From positions 9,849,109 through 9,913,108 of the forward strand of contig OZ025212.1 of the NCBI GenBank assembly GCA_964019055.1: DNA of 64,000 nt. The letters are read 5' to 3'. The stretch comes from Anthopleura xanthogrammica. Taxonomy: Eukaryota; Cnidaria; Anthozoa; Actiniaria; Actiniidae. Under the pieces are notes generated by a model. The model worked only from the letters and a program-made list of their open reading frames with translations. It had not been told where the DNA came from and made no database searches. The position numbers were made by a program, and so were the translations under genes. This document shows, in pieces, positions 11,969-26,074 of this stretch (positions within the stretch are counted from its first letter, which is position 1; each line of letters starts with the position of its first letter).

Positions 11969-12701
11969 TCATTTAGAGTTATCTTGCAACGTACAGTATT
12001 GCTGAGGTGCAGCCGGTTCCCTAAATCGGCGTCTTCCTCTCCCTTGGCGATTATGGCGCAGGTAGCAATTCCTCTGAAGATGGCCGATCGCATTGCAAGC
12101 ATAACAGCGGACGTTATAAGGGCTAGCTCTTGCACCAACCCTAGGCTGACGAGTTGGCCGAGCTTTTTCGGCTTTGTCCACTTGAGCAATCTTCTTCAAT
12201 ACTTCCTCCTGATCTTTGTCTCCCAGCAACCCATTTATGTAATGTCTAAACAGTTCATCTGGAGACGACATTTTTTCTCGTAAAGCCTGGAGTACTGCTC
12301 TGTAGTATCCCGCCTTTGGGTGGTTGGATTCCTGCGCCACCATTTTAAGGTTGAGAACAAGATCTAAGGCCATGTCTTTCGAAAATGGCGCATCTTTGGT
12401 ACGTAGCATAAAGAATATCTTGGACAAAGTTCCCTCTACCGAGTCTTTTTTCTCCCTCTCAAGAAATTCCAGCCGTTCCCTCAAACCTCTCACTTGAGGA
12501 TCCTAGACAAATAAGAGAGTTTGATGCATTAAGAGCAAGTGTCTGTAAATCTCGCCAAACTTTGTCAGTTTGTAGGTATAGATAAGCTATAACTATTGGT
12601 GTAATTTTGAACTCATTCCGATTATGATTTGGGGAGAAAATAATATTTTTCTGTTGGGCCGTTCTCAAGCGGGTTTCAGAGCTCATTACCATATCGTACA
12701 T
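11969..12701 (-). pseudogene. Unit B: gag-like, longer C-terminus
   Basis: Same gag-like region as unit A, including the knuckle and the split frame near 12496. The codon that is TAA in units A, D and E is CAA here, so the frame extends to a 174-codon open segment ending QDNSK. Which state is ancestral cannot be decided without outside copies. Confidence 0.75.
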
Positions 12702-13778
12702 CGAGCAAATTTAAGAACAAACCAGAAAAACAATGGCAACAATAATAGCATTTATGAAGAGAAGACATGTTAACAAACAATCTCAGTGAGTTTTGTTTGA
12801 ATACCTTGCAAAATGAATATTTTTGAGATTTTTGAATTTTAACTATTTTTAGGTCATTTATCATACGCAAATATTACCTAACTTTAAAGGCCAAAATCTC
12901 ACACTGGCATATGACTAGAAGCTCTAAAACTGTATCCAAGTGAAAGAGCGTTGTTTCTACTTGCTAGATGTGAAATAAAATTTTTGGGCTATTCAAATGT
13001 CGAAATTTTAGAAGACCCCGAACTCGTGACATTTACGTTAAAAATTGCTGTGACTTCTTCAGGGTCAAAGAAGATAAACATCAAATATGACTGAGTAAAC
13101 TCCAGATACTTACATTCATTGAACTAATTTCATCTTTTCTATAGTCTAGAACCTCTAAATTGAACTGTAGATTGGATGTATCTTTAAATTAGCAACATTT
13201 GACATTTTCAAAGCGAGATTTTATCACTGTAGTCTCATAGATCATATATAATTGCTATTGCTTAACACTAAAGTTGATATGGTAATAAAATAGTGCTTAC
13301 ATGCATGTTTTTTTTCTATGTAGACCACCACTACTGCTGAGCATGTGATCATATATGTTACTGATGTCATTGTGTGCGTGACACACAGGGTGACCAAACA
13401 ATCATTTTTACAGTTGTGATAAAAAGGTAAATTTTACACCGTAAAAAATAAGAAAGATCACTTACTGACGTTTTGGACGCTAGTCCTTCGTCCAACTGTT
13501 TCATTAGAAACACCGACGCAGCCCACACTAGCTTACCGCTAGTTATCATATATTTTTACAGCCTGCTAACGAGATCCTAAATTTACGGTGCCTCTGGGAG
13601 AACTCTGGTGTAACATTCAAGTGTGCCCGTCTGAAATTTTCAAAAATACCCCTAAAATAAAAGATACCAGAAGTTCGACAGTGCTTGTATAAATGTGATT
13701 GAAAACTTATCAGAAATTCAATTTTTTAGACACACAAAGGCTATGTTATTCCTTCCCGCCAAACCTTTATGATTTAGT
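12702..13778 (-). other. Unit B: 5' region, candidate gag exons and introns
   Basis: Copy of the gag upstream region with the same two GTAAGT donor sites on the minus strand (near 13110 and 13462). No long ORF is seen. Confidence 0.4.
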
Positions 13779-14911
13779 CACTCTCGCAAACATGATCACA
13801 GTTTGCCACACTTAACTGGATTGAGAACAAAAACCACAATTACGGTCGCATTGCTCACACAAACATGATCACAGTTTGCAACACTTTACCGAATAGTATT
13901 CAAGAGACACGATCACGATCTCATTCAATCTACAAACATGATCACAGTTTGCAACCCTTTACTGAAATATATTCAAGAGACACGATCACGATCTCTTTCA
14001 CTCTACAAACATGATCACAGTTTGCAACCCTTTACTGAAATATATTCAAGAGACACGATCACGATCTCTTTCACTCTACAAACATGATCACAGTTTGCAA
14101 CCCTTTACTGAAATATATTCAAGAGACACGATCACGATCTCATTCACTCTACAAACATAATCACAGTTTGCAACACTTTTACTGAAATGTATTCAAGAGA
14201 CACGATCACGATCTCATTCACTCTACAAACATGATCACAGTTTGCAACCCTTTACTGAAATATATTCATAAGACACGATCACGATCTCATTCACTCTACA
14301 AACATGATCACAGTTTGCAACACTTTATTGAATTGTATTAGAGAGACACGATCACGATCTCATTCACTCTACAAACATAATCACAGTTTGCAACACTTTA
14401 TTGAATTGTATTAGAGAGACACGATCACGATCTCATTCACTCTACAAACATAATCATAGTTTGAAACACTTTACTGAATTGTATTCAAGAGACACGATCA
14501 CGATCTCATTCACTCTACAAACATGATCACAGTTTACAACACTTTACTGAATTGTATTCAAGAGACACGATCACGATCTCATTCACTCTACAAACATGAT
14601 CACAGTTTGCAATACTTTACCGAATTGTATTCAAGAGACACGATCACGATCTTATTCACTCTACAAACATGATCACAGTCTGCAACACTTTTACTGAAAT
14701 GTATTCAAGAGACACGATCACGATCTCATTCACTCTACAAACATGATCACAGTTTGCAACGCTTTTACTGAAATGTATTCAAGAGACACGATCACGATCC
14801 CAATCACTCTACAAACATGATCACAGTTTGCAACCCTCTACTGAATTGTTTTCAAGAGACACGATCACGATCCCAATCACTCTACAAACATAATCACAGT
14901 TTGCAACACTT
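13779..14911. repeat. Unit B minisatellite, 73-bp monomer, ~15.5 copies
   Basis: Same monomer family as in unit A with about six fewer copies. The loss is in the middle of the array; both edges match unit A base for base apart from scattered substitutions. It ends in the same abrupt junction with a tRNA-like repeat. Confidence 0.95.
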
Positions 14912-16471
14912 GAAATATACAATAAACATGGCATGAGTTTGACGATGGAATTAAATATGGATATAATCGTACCATACTATAAAAAAAACAGAAAAAAAAA
15001 ACATTTTTAACCCCAGCTGGTAATCGAACACAGGACTCTCCGTATCCTTCTCGGGCGCTCTACCACTAAGCTAGAGGAGATTCTGATGACGAATAATGTC
15101 GTTAGTCCACACTATATTGTGACAAACGTACTTTATATGCTACAGTCACAGAAATGTCTATGGAAAGATAAGATAATCTTGGTATGCGTATGATGATGGA
15201 ATGAAATGTGTATATCATTGTACGAAACTGTGAAATTATCAGAAAAGAAAAAATTCTGAAGCCAAGATGGGAATCGACCCCAGGACCCTCCGTATCCTAG
15301 TCGGACGGTCCGCCACTGAGCTAGAGGGGACTCTAATGGCGAGTAAGGTCGTTCGTCGACACTGTATTGAGACAAACATACTGTATATTCTACCATCACA
15401 GAAATGTCTAAGGAAAGATGCGATAAACAAGGTATGTGTATGATGATGGAATGTAATGTGTATATCATCGTACCAAACTGTGAAAGTATCAGAAAAAAAA
15501 CATTCTGAGGCCCAGATAGGAATCGACCTCACGACCTTCTGTATTCTGGTTAAACGCCCTGCCACTGAGCTAGAGGAGACACTAATGGCGGATAAGGTCG
15601 TTAGTCCGCACTATATTGTGACGAAAGTACTCTAATGCTACAGTTTATGAAATGTCTAATAACATATACAATAAACATGGTATGAGAATGATGATGGATT
15701 GAAATATGGATATAATCGTACCATACTATAAAATAAACAGAAAAAATGATAAATTTTAACCCCAGCTTGTAATCGAACCAAGGACTCTCCGTATCCTAGT
15801 TGGGCGCTCTGCCACTAAGCTAGAGGAGACTTTGATGACGATTAATGTCGTTAGTCCACACTAAATTGTGACAAACGTACTTTATATGGTACAGTCACAG
15901 AAATGTCTAAGGAAAGATAAGATAAACTTTGTATTCGTATGATGATGGAATGAAATGTGTATATCATTGTGCCAAATTGTGAAATTTTCAGAAAAGAAAA
16001 AAATTCTGATGCCCAGTTGGGAATCGACCCCAGGACACTCTGTATTCTAGTCGGACGCTCTGCTGCTAAGCTAGAGGAGACTCTAATAATGAATGATGTC
16101 GTTAGTCCACACTATATTGTGACAAACGTACTTTATATGCTACAGTCACAGAAATGTCTAAGGAAATATACGATAAACATGGGATGCGTAAAATGATGGA
16201 ATGAAATGTGTATAAACATGGTATGCGTATGATGATGGAATGAAATGTGTATATTATCTTACCAAACTATGAGATAATCAGAAAAAAAAATAATTCTGAG
16301 GCCGAGATGGGAATCGACCCCAGTACCCTTGGTATCCTAGTCGGACAATCTGCCACTGAGCTAGAGGAGACTCTTATGGAAAATAAGGTCGTTCGTCGAC
16401 ACTGTAGTGTGACAAACGTACTGTATATTCTACCATAACAGAAATGTCTAAGGAAATATACGATAAACATG
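14912..16471 (-). repeat. tRNA-derived tandem repeats, six units (between B and C)
   Basis: Matches the A/B cluster except for a 39-bp internal duplication near 16210-16250 that lengthens one unit, an A-to-C change in an A-run near 15500, and a G-to-A change near 15816. These differences are shared with the next cluster to the right but not with the first or fourth. Confidence 0.8.
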
Positions 16472-16859
16472 GTGTATTATGCAGTTTCAGTCATTGTTAT
16501 TAATGAGATATAAATTAGATATGGACACACCAACTCCAAGCGGAGTCTCCTCCGGTACGAAGTGGTTGGTATAGAGGCTGGCCACCCTGCGCCCCGACTA
16601 AATTGAGGGAGGGGGGTGGGTCGCAATGTTTTTCTCGTCTGATTTCTTGTCGCCGAGTAATGTATGTATGGCGTCGTTTGACTTATATACGCCCCAACAG
16701 CCAATCAGGTTTACCCCGAGGGACATTCTCACGTGAAAGTATATTAGAATAACTTTCCTTCAACAGAACATGCATATTCAATGACTTTGCATAGTGTATT
16801 ATTCTGTTTCAGTCTTTGTTATTAATGAGATATAAATAAGATATGGACACTCCAACTCC
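16472..16859 (-). repeat. 3' split direct repeats B1-A2-B2 (unit C)
   Basis: B2 at 16472-16537, A2 within 16538-16795, B1 at 16794-16859. Sequence is the same as the unit B copy. Confidence 0.78.
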
Positions 16860-17061
16860 TCCCTTCTCTACCACCAACTCAAAGACGCTTAACTACAAAA
16901 CATATTTTATTTAACATTTAGCGTTTAAACACACATAATAAATTCATATAGCATAACTATAAAGGATGCTTCTCCCAATCCTTATACAAAAATTCCCTCC
17001 GAAAAAATAACAAATAGGAGGAAATTGCTTTTACGTTTATTCATATAACATAAACATTTAT

Positions 17062-18335
17062 TCACACAAACGCCTTAGAAAAACCCTTCAATTGATTTAG
17101 GGTTCTGTATTCTAATCCTGTGTGCCTATCGAGATTAGCCAACTTCTGCGCTGGTCCAGCTGGACTAAGCACCTGTCTTAATTTAATGTAATGCAGGGCA
17201 GTTTTACTATTCTTCCACCCAACGTGGTCCATAATCTGATCAAGTGTAACATTAGCTAGTGCCATGGAAATAGCTGCTCCGCTTCTAAAACCATGTAAAG
17301 TAATGTGATCCTATGAAAGCGAGCCCTTTGACTCTTTCACATAAAAATTCAACCTTGCCTGAGCTGCGGATGCCTCGAGTGTGCACGACTTAACAAGGCC
17401 GTCCTTTGAAAGTGCACGAAACAAATACTCCGTTGAAATATCTATTTTTAACGCTTTACAAATATCAAAATACAAATCTAATCCCTGAACTGGACACACT
17501 AATCTATTTGAGCCCCTTTTCAACGCAAATACATTTGAATCACCTGATCTAAGGGACTTTGTCCATAACTGATTAAACAAGAGGCCTGAGTTATCAGGAA
17601 AACGTAAAATGGTAGCTGTTGAGATACTCAATAAATCAGCAGCTCGATCAGCGGAGAAAAACAAAGCTTTGAAAAAAGCCTGATCCCTAGCGACAACGAA
17701 CGTTGTGAGCCGATTTTGTAAATAACGAGCCAGAACTTCGATATCCGTTAGAAAAACTGGATCCGCCTGCCTCGGCGTTGTATGGGCCTTTTATTGTTCT
17801 TCCCGAACACTAACTAAATATTGTTTAACATACCTATCTGCTGCTGGGTTGCCCACACCCAGCAACGAAAACCACTCCCCACCTCTACCATTACTATTAA
17901 AAATTGTTCTTAGCTTTCCTATTAATGAATCGACTGTTCCGAAAGCTAAGCGTCTAGGGCACAAGCAAGTGTTCGACCTAGAGTTTCCAAGGTTGGGACA
18001 TGACTTATTGTGAATCACTGTCCTTCCCCCTTGATCCTTCCAAACCAAGAAGGCTATGACGTCCTTGGGTAGGGCTGAATGTATGTCCTTGGGCGGAGAA
18101 CGGGCTGCTAGGAAATCACACAGCTGTACTTCTAGTGCAGTCTTTTGTTTTGCGTACCTTGAAGTTTCACGTACTCCCTCTAGAGCTGTCATACGGTTCT
18201 GTATACCTTCCTCGTCAAGTGGAAAACGGAGTTTCTTTAACAAGGTTCTATCTTCCTTCACAGTCTTTCTTTTATAACCACAATTTTGACAGAAATGAAA
18301 ATCTTCATCATTTGCAGAATCACATTGTAAAGTGA
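17062..18335 (-). pseudogene. Unit C: tyrosine recombinase, decayed
   Basis: Full-length YR copy with R, HxxR, HVGW and Tyr positions retained. It has the same two stop codons as unit B, at 17791-17793 (TAA) and 17311-17313 (TAG). Confidence 0.87.
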
Positions 18336-18348
18336 GAGGTGATTACAG

Positions 18349-20618
18349 TCAATACTTTGAAACTCTACAAGCAACTAGTGCATTCATCGAGGGGCGGGGG
18401 CGAAATCCAGATTTGGACGGGAATAGGAGTGTCTGTTTGTCTCCCGCTGCACACAAATCGATAACACGGGATGAGTGACCCATCAAGCACGGCCACCACA
18501 CTTGCCTAGGAAATGAGTTGGGAACTACCATGGTAAATGGAATGCGAAACTCTAACATAAACTTCAAAACCGGCGTGATCAAACAAAACGGTGGGAATGC
18601 ATATGGGTTACGCATGTCCAAACTGTCGTCTGACAAATCTTGAGCGAACAGATTTACGCCCTTAGACGCTGGCGTTGGGCAACGTGTGAAATGTGGCAAA
18701 GGGGTCCCATGTCGATTACACTGCACGTTGGAATCAAGTGCCATTAAGTCAAAAGAATGGCCCTCTGGTCCCCCAAATTCCCGCTGCACCTTCTGCCAAA
18801 AGTCCAAAGACAGCATTGCATCGGAACTCGATAGTCAGCGAGATGGGCCATCTGCCTCGTTGTCTTTCGACGGCACGTGATTAAGTTCCAAATTCAAATT
18901 CCTTGACACAGTCAGTTCATAAAGTCTCTTTGTAGTATCTGTCAGTTCTGCGGACTTCCTGCTACCTTCTCCGCGAAATGCATCAATAGCCACTTGACTA
19001 TCCACTAAAATATCCGCTCTACAATCTTAGATTTCTTTGCAAGCTTCAATAGCATGACAAATAGCTAACATTTCCTTGATCGAGATATTCAAATCTACTT
19101 TCTTTGGCTTCCAGTACTCTGACAATACGATGTCTCCCGACGTTTTAGTATGAACACAGCCCCAACCTGAGCCTGCAGCATCCGTTGACATGGATACCCA
19201 AACGTGCTTCTCGTTACGCCAGGGAAGAAAACCCGACCAGGTATCGAGAAAACGCCAATGCTTTATTTCGTCTCGTACGCGATCAGACAATTTAACCCTG
19301 GAATCCCCGTCGGCCGAAGCGATTGCTGCACTTATGGAACGGATATATAATTTCGCCATGGGTACGGCCAGTGAAAGTGAAACACATTTGCCTTGTAGCC
19401 TCTGCAAGCACTTCACGTCAACTGACTTCTTGTGGCGGAGAATATCTTCTCTCAGCTTGCCAAAGGACTCTACTCTCCTCCCCGGGATGAGGAACGCCTG
19501 CTACTCTGTATCTATGATGAACCCCAAGTATTCCAGACTCTTGGCTGGATGTAAAACACTCTTAGATATACCAATCGTAGAACCCAGCTGGATAAGAATG
19601 GTAGCCACAAGAAAGAGGGCTGTCTGCGCAGCCTCTAACCTTTCAATATCCGACCGCTCCTCCCAAGGCTTAGACCACGGGCCCTCACGCGTTAGCACTT
19701 CTCCATTCAAACGGTCGTCAATGTAAAGCAAAAATGGAATCCCCCAGGAACGTAGATAACTGGACACCGAAAGACCAATAGTGTGATACACAAATGGGCT
19801 CTCCTTCCACCCAAATGGAAGAGTTCTGCAAAAAACCACCACCCGCTCCATTCAAAACCAACCAGCGGTTGGAAAGATGTTTTCAACAACACGTGGTCGT
19901 AACCCGATTTGTCATCACATTTGGAAATGTAGGAATTTTTGTACAAAAATCTCCGGACGTCAACTAACTTGTCCAAAGTAAACGGACTTTCACGCATCCA
20001 AAGGTTCAGAAATTGTGCATCTAAACACAGCCTGGGTTTTGACAGTTCTACAGTCAATGGAAGTACGAGATAGGGCGGGCTAGCAACGTTTACTCTACCC
20101 CATACCGCAACAGCGCCTTGTGCCACCCTTTTCAAAACAGCTTCGGAAATGAACTCCGAGAATACTCTGCATGAAGCATGATTCTTCCATACTTTTGCGG
20201 GTGGGAAATCTGAGTCATATTTAACCACTTTAAAATATCCAGAAAAATGTTCACGAAATTCGAGTATATCAACTCCATCGCGCAACCACGAAAGAATCCT
20301 GTCCCTTTCTGGGTGCTGCTGTAATACCATTTCCCATAATGCCAGGTTGTTGTGTATACCGCCAGCCACAAACGTTTCAGGGTTACAAAAAGTTAGCGAC
20401 GTTAATACAGGCGCATTCTCTTTCGACAAAATTTCCTGAATGGTTTCAACTACTGTGACTCCCCCCTGGACAGGGATCCCATCCATAGAGACCCAAGATA
20501 CATTTGCAACAGCGGGTTGTCCAATGGACAGCAACTTCGTATCAAACTCTGGGTCCATAAATTCCCACTGAAAAATCTTAAATTTGTTACATTCCTCTTC
20601 TATACGACGACGTTTGTT
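18349..20618 (-). pseudogene. Unit C: RT-RNase H, decayed
   Basis: Carries the three universal lesions (frameshift near 19830-19835, TAG at 19501-19503, TAA at 19027-19029) plus the TGA near 18835 that it shares only with unit B. Reads Gln in the PRQVWWPC segment, unlike unit B. Confidence 0.87.
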
Positions 20619-21033
20619 CTAGAAAAATAAAAATGAAAAGGGAACTAGGACCACCAAATACGAAAACAAAACCTGATTAAAACTAGAATTAATGGTACGA
20701 CCTACGGATGGGATCCCTGACCAGGAGAGAGTAACCACCACGACCACGACAAAGTGAGACGCAACACAGGCAGCCCAGACGAAAGGCAAACCCGTGCGAG
20801 TTACACTCCCTGACCCGAGATTAATTGGCAAAAAAGGCAAATACTAATAAGAAAGACATGCTAGAAACGATACGTATATAAATTCATATTCTTTATTTGT
20901 AATAAGCAAAACCATCAAGTAAACTGACAATCATGTTACACACAGTGACTCATTCTGCCTTCTTTTATAACACAAAGCAAACTTCGTTCAACAGCCATGT
21001 GTATATATACTAAATCTGACAAGAAAAAATTAC

Positions 21034-21766
21034 TCATTTAGAGTTATCTTGCAACGTACAGTATTGCTGAGGTGCAGCCGGTTCCCTAAATCGGCGTCTT
21101 CCTCTCCCTTGGCGATTATGGCGCAGGTAGCAATTCCTCTGAAGATGGCCGATCGCATTGCAAGCATAACAGCGGACGTTATAAGGGCTAGCTCTTGCAC
21201 CAACCCTAGGCTGACGAGTTGGCCGAGCTTTTTCGGCTTTGTCCACTTGAGCAATCTTCTTCAATACTTCCTCCTGATCTTTGTCTCCCAGCAACCCATT
21301 TATGTAATGTCTAAACAGTTCATCTGGAGACGACATTTTTTCTCGTAAAGCCTGGAGTACTGCTCTGTAGTATCCCGCCTTTGGGTGGTTGGATTCCTGC
21401 GCCACCATTTTAAGGTTGAGAACAAGATCTAAGGCCATGTCTTTCGAAAATGGCGCATCTTTGGTACGTAGCATAAAGAATATCTTGGACAAAGTTCCCT
21501 CTACCGAGTCTTTTTTCTCCCTCTCAAGAAATTCCAGCCGTTCCCTCAAACCTCTCACTTGAGGATCCTAGACAAATAAGAGAGTTTGATGCATTAAGAG
21601 CAAGTGTCTGTAAATCTCGCCAAACTTTGTCAGTTTGTAGGTATAGATAAGCTATAACTATTGGTGTAATTTTGAACTCATTCCGATTATGATTTGGGGA
21701 GAAAATAATATTTTTCTGTTGGGCCGTTCTCAAGCGGGTTTCAGAGCTCATTACCATATCGTACAT
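21034..21766 (-). pseudogene. Unit C: gag-like, longer C-terminus
   Basis: Same extended 174-codon form as unit B with an intact CCHC knuckle and the same split frame near 21561. Groups with unit B by the CAA codon after PAAPQ. Confidence 0.75.
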
Positions 21767-22843
21767 CGAGCAAATTTAAGAACAAACCAGAAAAACAATG
21801 GCAACAATAATAGCATTTATGAAGAGAAGACATGTTAACAAACAATCTCAGTGAGTTTTGTTTGAATACCTTGCAAAATGAATATTTTTGAGATTTTTGA
21901 ATTTTAACTATTTTTAGGTCATTTATCATACGCAAATATTACCTAACTTTAAAGGCCAAAATCTCACACTGGCATATGACTAGAAGCTCTAAAACTGTAT
22001 CCAAGTGAAAGAGCGTTGTTTCTACTTGCTAGATGTGAAATAAAATTTTTGGGCTATTCAAATGTCGAAATTTTAGAAGACCCCGAACTCGTGACATTTA
22101 CGTTAAAAATTGCTGTGACTTCTTCAGGGTCAAAGAAGATAAACATCAAATATGACTGAGTAAACTCCAGATACTTACATTCATTGAACTAATTTCATCT
22201 TTTCTATAGTCTAGAACCTCTAAATTGAACTGTAGATTGGATGTATCTTTAAATTAGCAACATTTGACATTTTCAAAGCGAGATTTTATCACTGTAGTCT
22301 CATAGATCATATATAATTGCTATTGCTTAACACTAAAGTTGATATGGTAATAAAATAGTGCTTACATGCATGTTTTTTTTCTATGTAGACCACCACTACT
22401 GCTGAGCATGTGATCATATATGTTACTGATGTCATTGTGTGCGTGACACACAGGGTGACCAAACAATCATTTTTACAGTTGTGATAAAAAGGTAAATTTT
22501 ACACCGTAAAAAATAAGAAAGATCACTTACTGACGTTTTGGACGCTAGTCCTTCGTCCAACTGTTTCATTAGAAACACCGACGCAGCCCACACTAGCTTA
22601 CCGCTAGTTATCATATATTTTTACAGCCTGCTAACGAGATCCTAAATTTACGGTGCCTCTGGGAGAACTCTGGTGTAACATTCAAGTGTGCCCGTCTGAA
22701 ATTTTCAAAAATACCCCTAAAATAAAAGATACCAGAAGTTCGACAGTGCTTGTATAAATGTGATTGAAAACTTATCAGAAATTCAATTTTTTAGACACAC
22801 AAAGGCTATGTTATTCCTTCCCGCCAAACCTTTATGATTTAGT
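21767..22843 (-). other. Unit C: 5' region, candidate gag exons and introns
   Basis: Copy of the gag upstream region with both candidate 5' splice sites retained. No ORF of substance. Confidence 0.4.
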
Positions 22844-23170
22844 CACTCTCGCAAACATGATCACAGTTTGCCACACTTAACTGGATTGAGAACAAAAACC
22901 ACAATTACGGTCGCATTGCTCACACAAACATGATCACAGTTTGCAACACTTTACCGAATTGTATTCAAGAGACACGATCACGATCTCATTCAATCTACAA
23001 ACATGATCACAGTTTGCAACCCTTTACTGAAATATATTCAAGAGACACGATCACGATCTCTTTCACTCTACAAACATGATCACAGTTTGCAACCCTCTAC
23101 TGAATTGTTTTCAAGAGACACGATCACGATCCCAATCACTCTACAAACATAATCACAGTTTGCAACACTT
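22844..23170. repeat. Unit C minisatellite, contracted to ~4.5 copies
   Basis: Shortest version of the 73-bp minisatellite. The left edge (degenerate monomers) and the right edge (monomer variant with gatcccaatcact) are both present, so the loss was internal. Most of the shorter period between units C and D, apart from the 533-bp deletion, comes from this contraction. Confidence 0.95.
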
Positions 23171-24730
23171 GAAATATACAATAAACATGGCATGAGTTTG
23201 ACGATGGAATTAAATATGGATATAATCGTACCATACTATAAAAAAAACAGAAAAAAAAAACATTTTTAACCCCAGCTGGTAATCGAACACAGGACTCTCC
23301 GTATCCTTCTCGGGCGCTCTACCACTAAGCTAGAGGAGATTCTGATGACGAATAATGTCGTTAGTCCACACTATATTGTGACAAACGTACTTTATATGCT
23401 ACAGTCACAGAAATGTCTATGGAAAGATAAGATAATCTTGGTATGCGTATGATGATGGAATGAAATGTGTATATCATTGTACGAAACTGTGAAATTATCA
23501 GAAAAGAAAAAATTCTGAAGCCAAGATGGGAATCGACCCCAGGACCCTCCGTATCCTAGTCGGACGGTCCGCCACTGAGCTAGAGGGGACTCTAATGGCG
23601 AGTAAGGTCGTTCGTCGACACTGTATTGAGACAAACATACTGTATATTCTACCATCACAGAAATGTCTAAGGAAAGATGCGATAAACAAGGTATGTGTAT
23701 GATGATGGAATGTAATGTGTATATCATCGTACCAAACTGTGAAAGTATCAGAAAAAAAACATTCTGAGGCCCAGATAGGAATCGACCTCACGACCTTCTG
23801 TATTCTGGTTAAACGCCCTGCCACTGAGCTAGAGGAGACACTAATGGCGGATAAGGTCGTTAGTCCGCACTATATTGTGACGAAAGTACTCTAATGCTAC
23901 AGTTTATGAAATGTCTAATAACATATACAATAAACATGGTATGAGAATGATGATGGATTGAAATATGGATATAATCGTACCATACTATAAAATAAACAGA
24001 AAAAATGATAAATTTTAACCCCAGCTTGTAATCGAACCAAGGACTCTCCGTATCCTAGTTGGGCGCTCTGCCACTAAGCTAGAGGAGACTTTGATGACGA
24101 TTAATGTCGTTAGTCCACACTAAATTGTGACAAACGTACTTTATATGGTACAGTCACAGAAATGTCTAAGGAAAGATAAGATAAACTTTGTATTCGTATG
24201 ATGATGGAATGAAATGTGTATATCATTGTGCCAAATTGTGAAATTTTCAGAAAAGAAAAAAATTCTGATGCCCAGTTGGGAATCGACCCCAGGACACTCT
24301 GTATTCTAGTCGGACGCTCTGCTGCTAAGCTAGAGGAGACTCTAATAATGAATGATGTCGTTAGTCCACACTATATTGTGACAAACGTACTTTATATGCT
24401 ACAGTCACAGAAATGTCTAAGGAAATATACGATAAACATGGGATGCGTAAAATGATGGAATGAAATGTGTATAAACATGGTATGCGTATGATGATGGAAT
24501 GAAATGTGTATATTATCTTACCAAACTATGAGATAATCAGAAAAAAAAATAATTCTGAGGCCGAGATGGGAATCGACCCCAGTACCCTTGGTATCCTAGT
24601 CGGACAATCTGCCACTGAGCTAGAGGAGACTCTTATGGAAAATAAGGTCGTTCGTCGACACTGTAGTGTGACAAACGTACTGTATATTCTACCATAACAG
24701 AAATGTCTAAGGAAATATACGATAAACATG
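23171..24730 (-). repeat. tRNA-derived tandem repeats, six units (between C and D)
   Basis: Same as the B/C cluster, including the 39-bp duplication (24470-24510) and the cluster-specific substitutions. Confidence 0.8.
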
Positions 24731-24937
24731 GTGTATTATGCAGTTTCAGTCATTGTTATTAATGAGATATAAATTAGATATGGACACACCAACTCCAAGC
24801 GGAGTCTCCTCCGGTACGAAGTGGTTGGTATAGAGGCTGGCCACCCTGCGCCCCGACTAAATTGAGGGAGGGGGGTGGGTCGCAATGTTTTTCTCGTCTG
24901 ATTTCTTGTCGCCGAGTAATGTATGTATGGCGTCGTT
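24731..24937 (-). repeat. Truncated 3' split direct repeats (unit D)
   Basis: B2 at 24731-24796 and the first 141 bp of the A2 segment survive. A 533-bp deletion, with its junction at about 24937/24938, removes the rest of A2, B1, the 3' untranslated stretch and the end of YR. Only 2-3 bp of identity (tt) is seen at the breakpoints, as in end joining. Confidence 0.8.
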
Positions 24938-26061
24938 CTTCCACCCAACGTGGTCCATAATCTGATCAAGTGTAACATTAGCTAGTGCCATGGAAATAGC
25001 TGCTCCGCTTCTAAAACCATGTAAAGTAATGTGATCCTATGAAAGCGAGCCCTTTGACTCTTTCACATAAAAATTCAACCTTGCCTGAGCTGCGGATGCC
25101 TCGAGTGTGCACGACTTAACAAGGCCGTCCTTTGAAAGTGCACGAAACAAATACTCCGTTGAAATATCTATTTTTAACGCTTTACAAATATCAAAATACA
25201 AATCTAATCCCTGAACTGGACACACTAATCTATTTGAGCCCCTTTTCAACGCAAATACATTTGAATCACCTGATCTAAGGGACTTTGTCCATAACTGATT
25301 AAACAAGAGGCCTGAGTTATCAGGAAAACGTAAAATGGTAGCTGTTGAGATACTCAATAAATCAGCAGCTCGATCAGCGGAGAAAAACAAAGCTTTGAAA
25401 AAAGCCTGATCCCTAGCGACAACGAACGTTGTGAGCCGATTTTGTAAATAACGAGCCAGAACTTCGATATCCGTTAGAAAAACTGGATCCGCCTGCCTCG
25501 GCGTTGTATGGGCCTTTTATTGTTCTTCCCGAACACTAACTAAATATTGTTTAACATACCTATCTGCTGCTGGGTTGCCCACACCCAGCAACGAAAACCA
25601 CTCCCCACCTCTACCATTACTATTAAAAATTGTTCTTAGCTTTCCTATTAATGAATCGACTGTTCCGAAAGCTAAGCGTCTAGGGCACAAGCAAGTGTTC
25701 GACCTAGAGTTTCCAAGGTTGGGACATGACTTATTGTGAATCACTGTCCTTCCCCCTTGATCCTTCCAAACCAAGAAGGCTATGACGTCCTTGGGTAGGG
25801 CTGAATGTATGTCCTTGGGCGGAGAACGGGCTGCTAGGAAATCACACAGCTGTACTTCTAGTGCAGTCTTTTGTTTTGCGTACCTTGAAGTTTCACGTAC
25901 TCCCTCTAGAGCTGTCATACGGTTCTGTATACCTTCCTCGTCAAGTGGAAAACGGAGTTTCTTTAACAAGGTTCTATCTTCCTTCACAGTCTTTCTTTTA
26001 TAACCACAATTTTGACAGAAATGAAAATCTTCATCATTTGCAGAATCACATTGTAAAGTGA
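24938..26061 (-). pseudogene. Unit D: tyrosine recombinase lacking its catalytic Tyr
   Basis: YR copy with the shared stops at 25517-25519 and 25037-25039. The deletion cuts the gene directly after DHVGWKN, so the nucleophile Tyr and the C-terminal tail are gone and the frame runs into A2 sequence. This copy could not be catalytic even if the stops were suppressed. Confidence 0.87.
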
Positions 26062-26074
26062 GAGGTGATTACAG

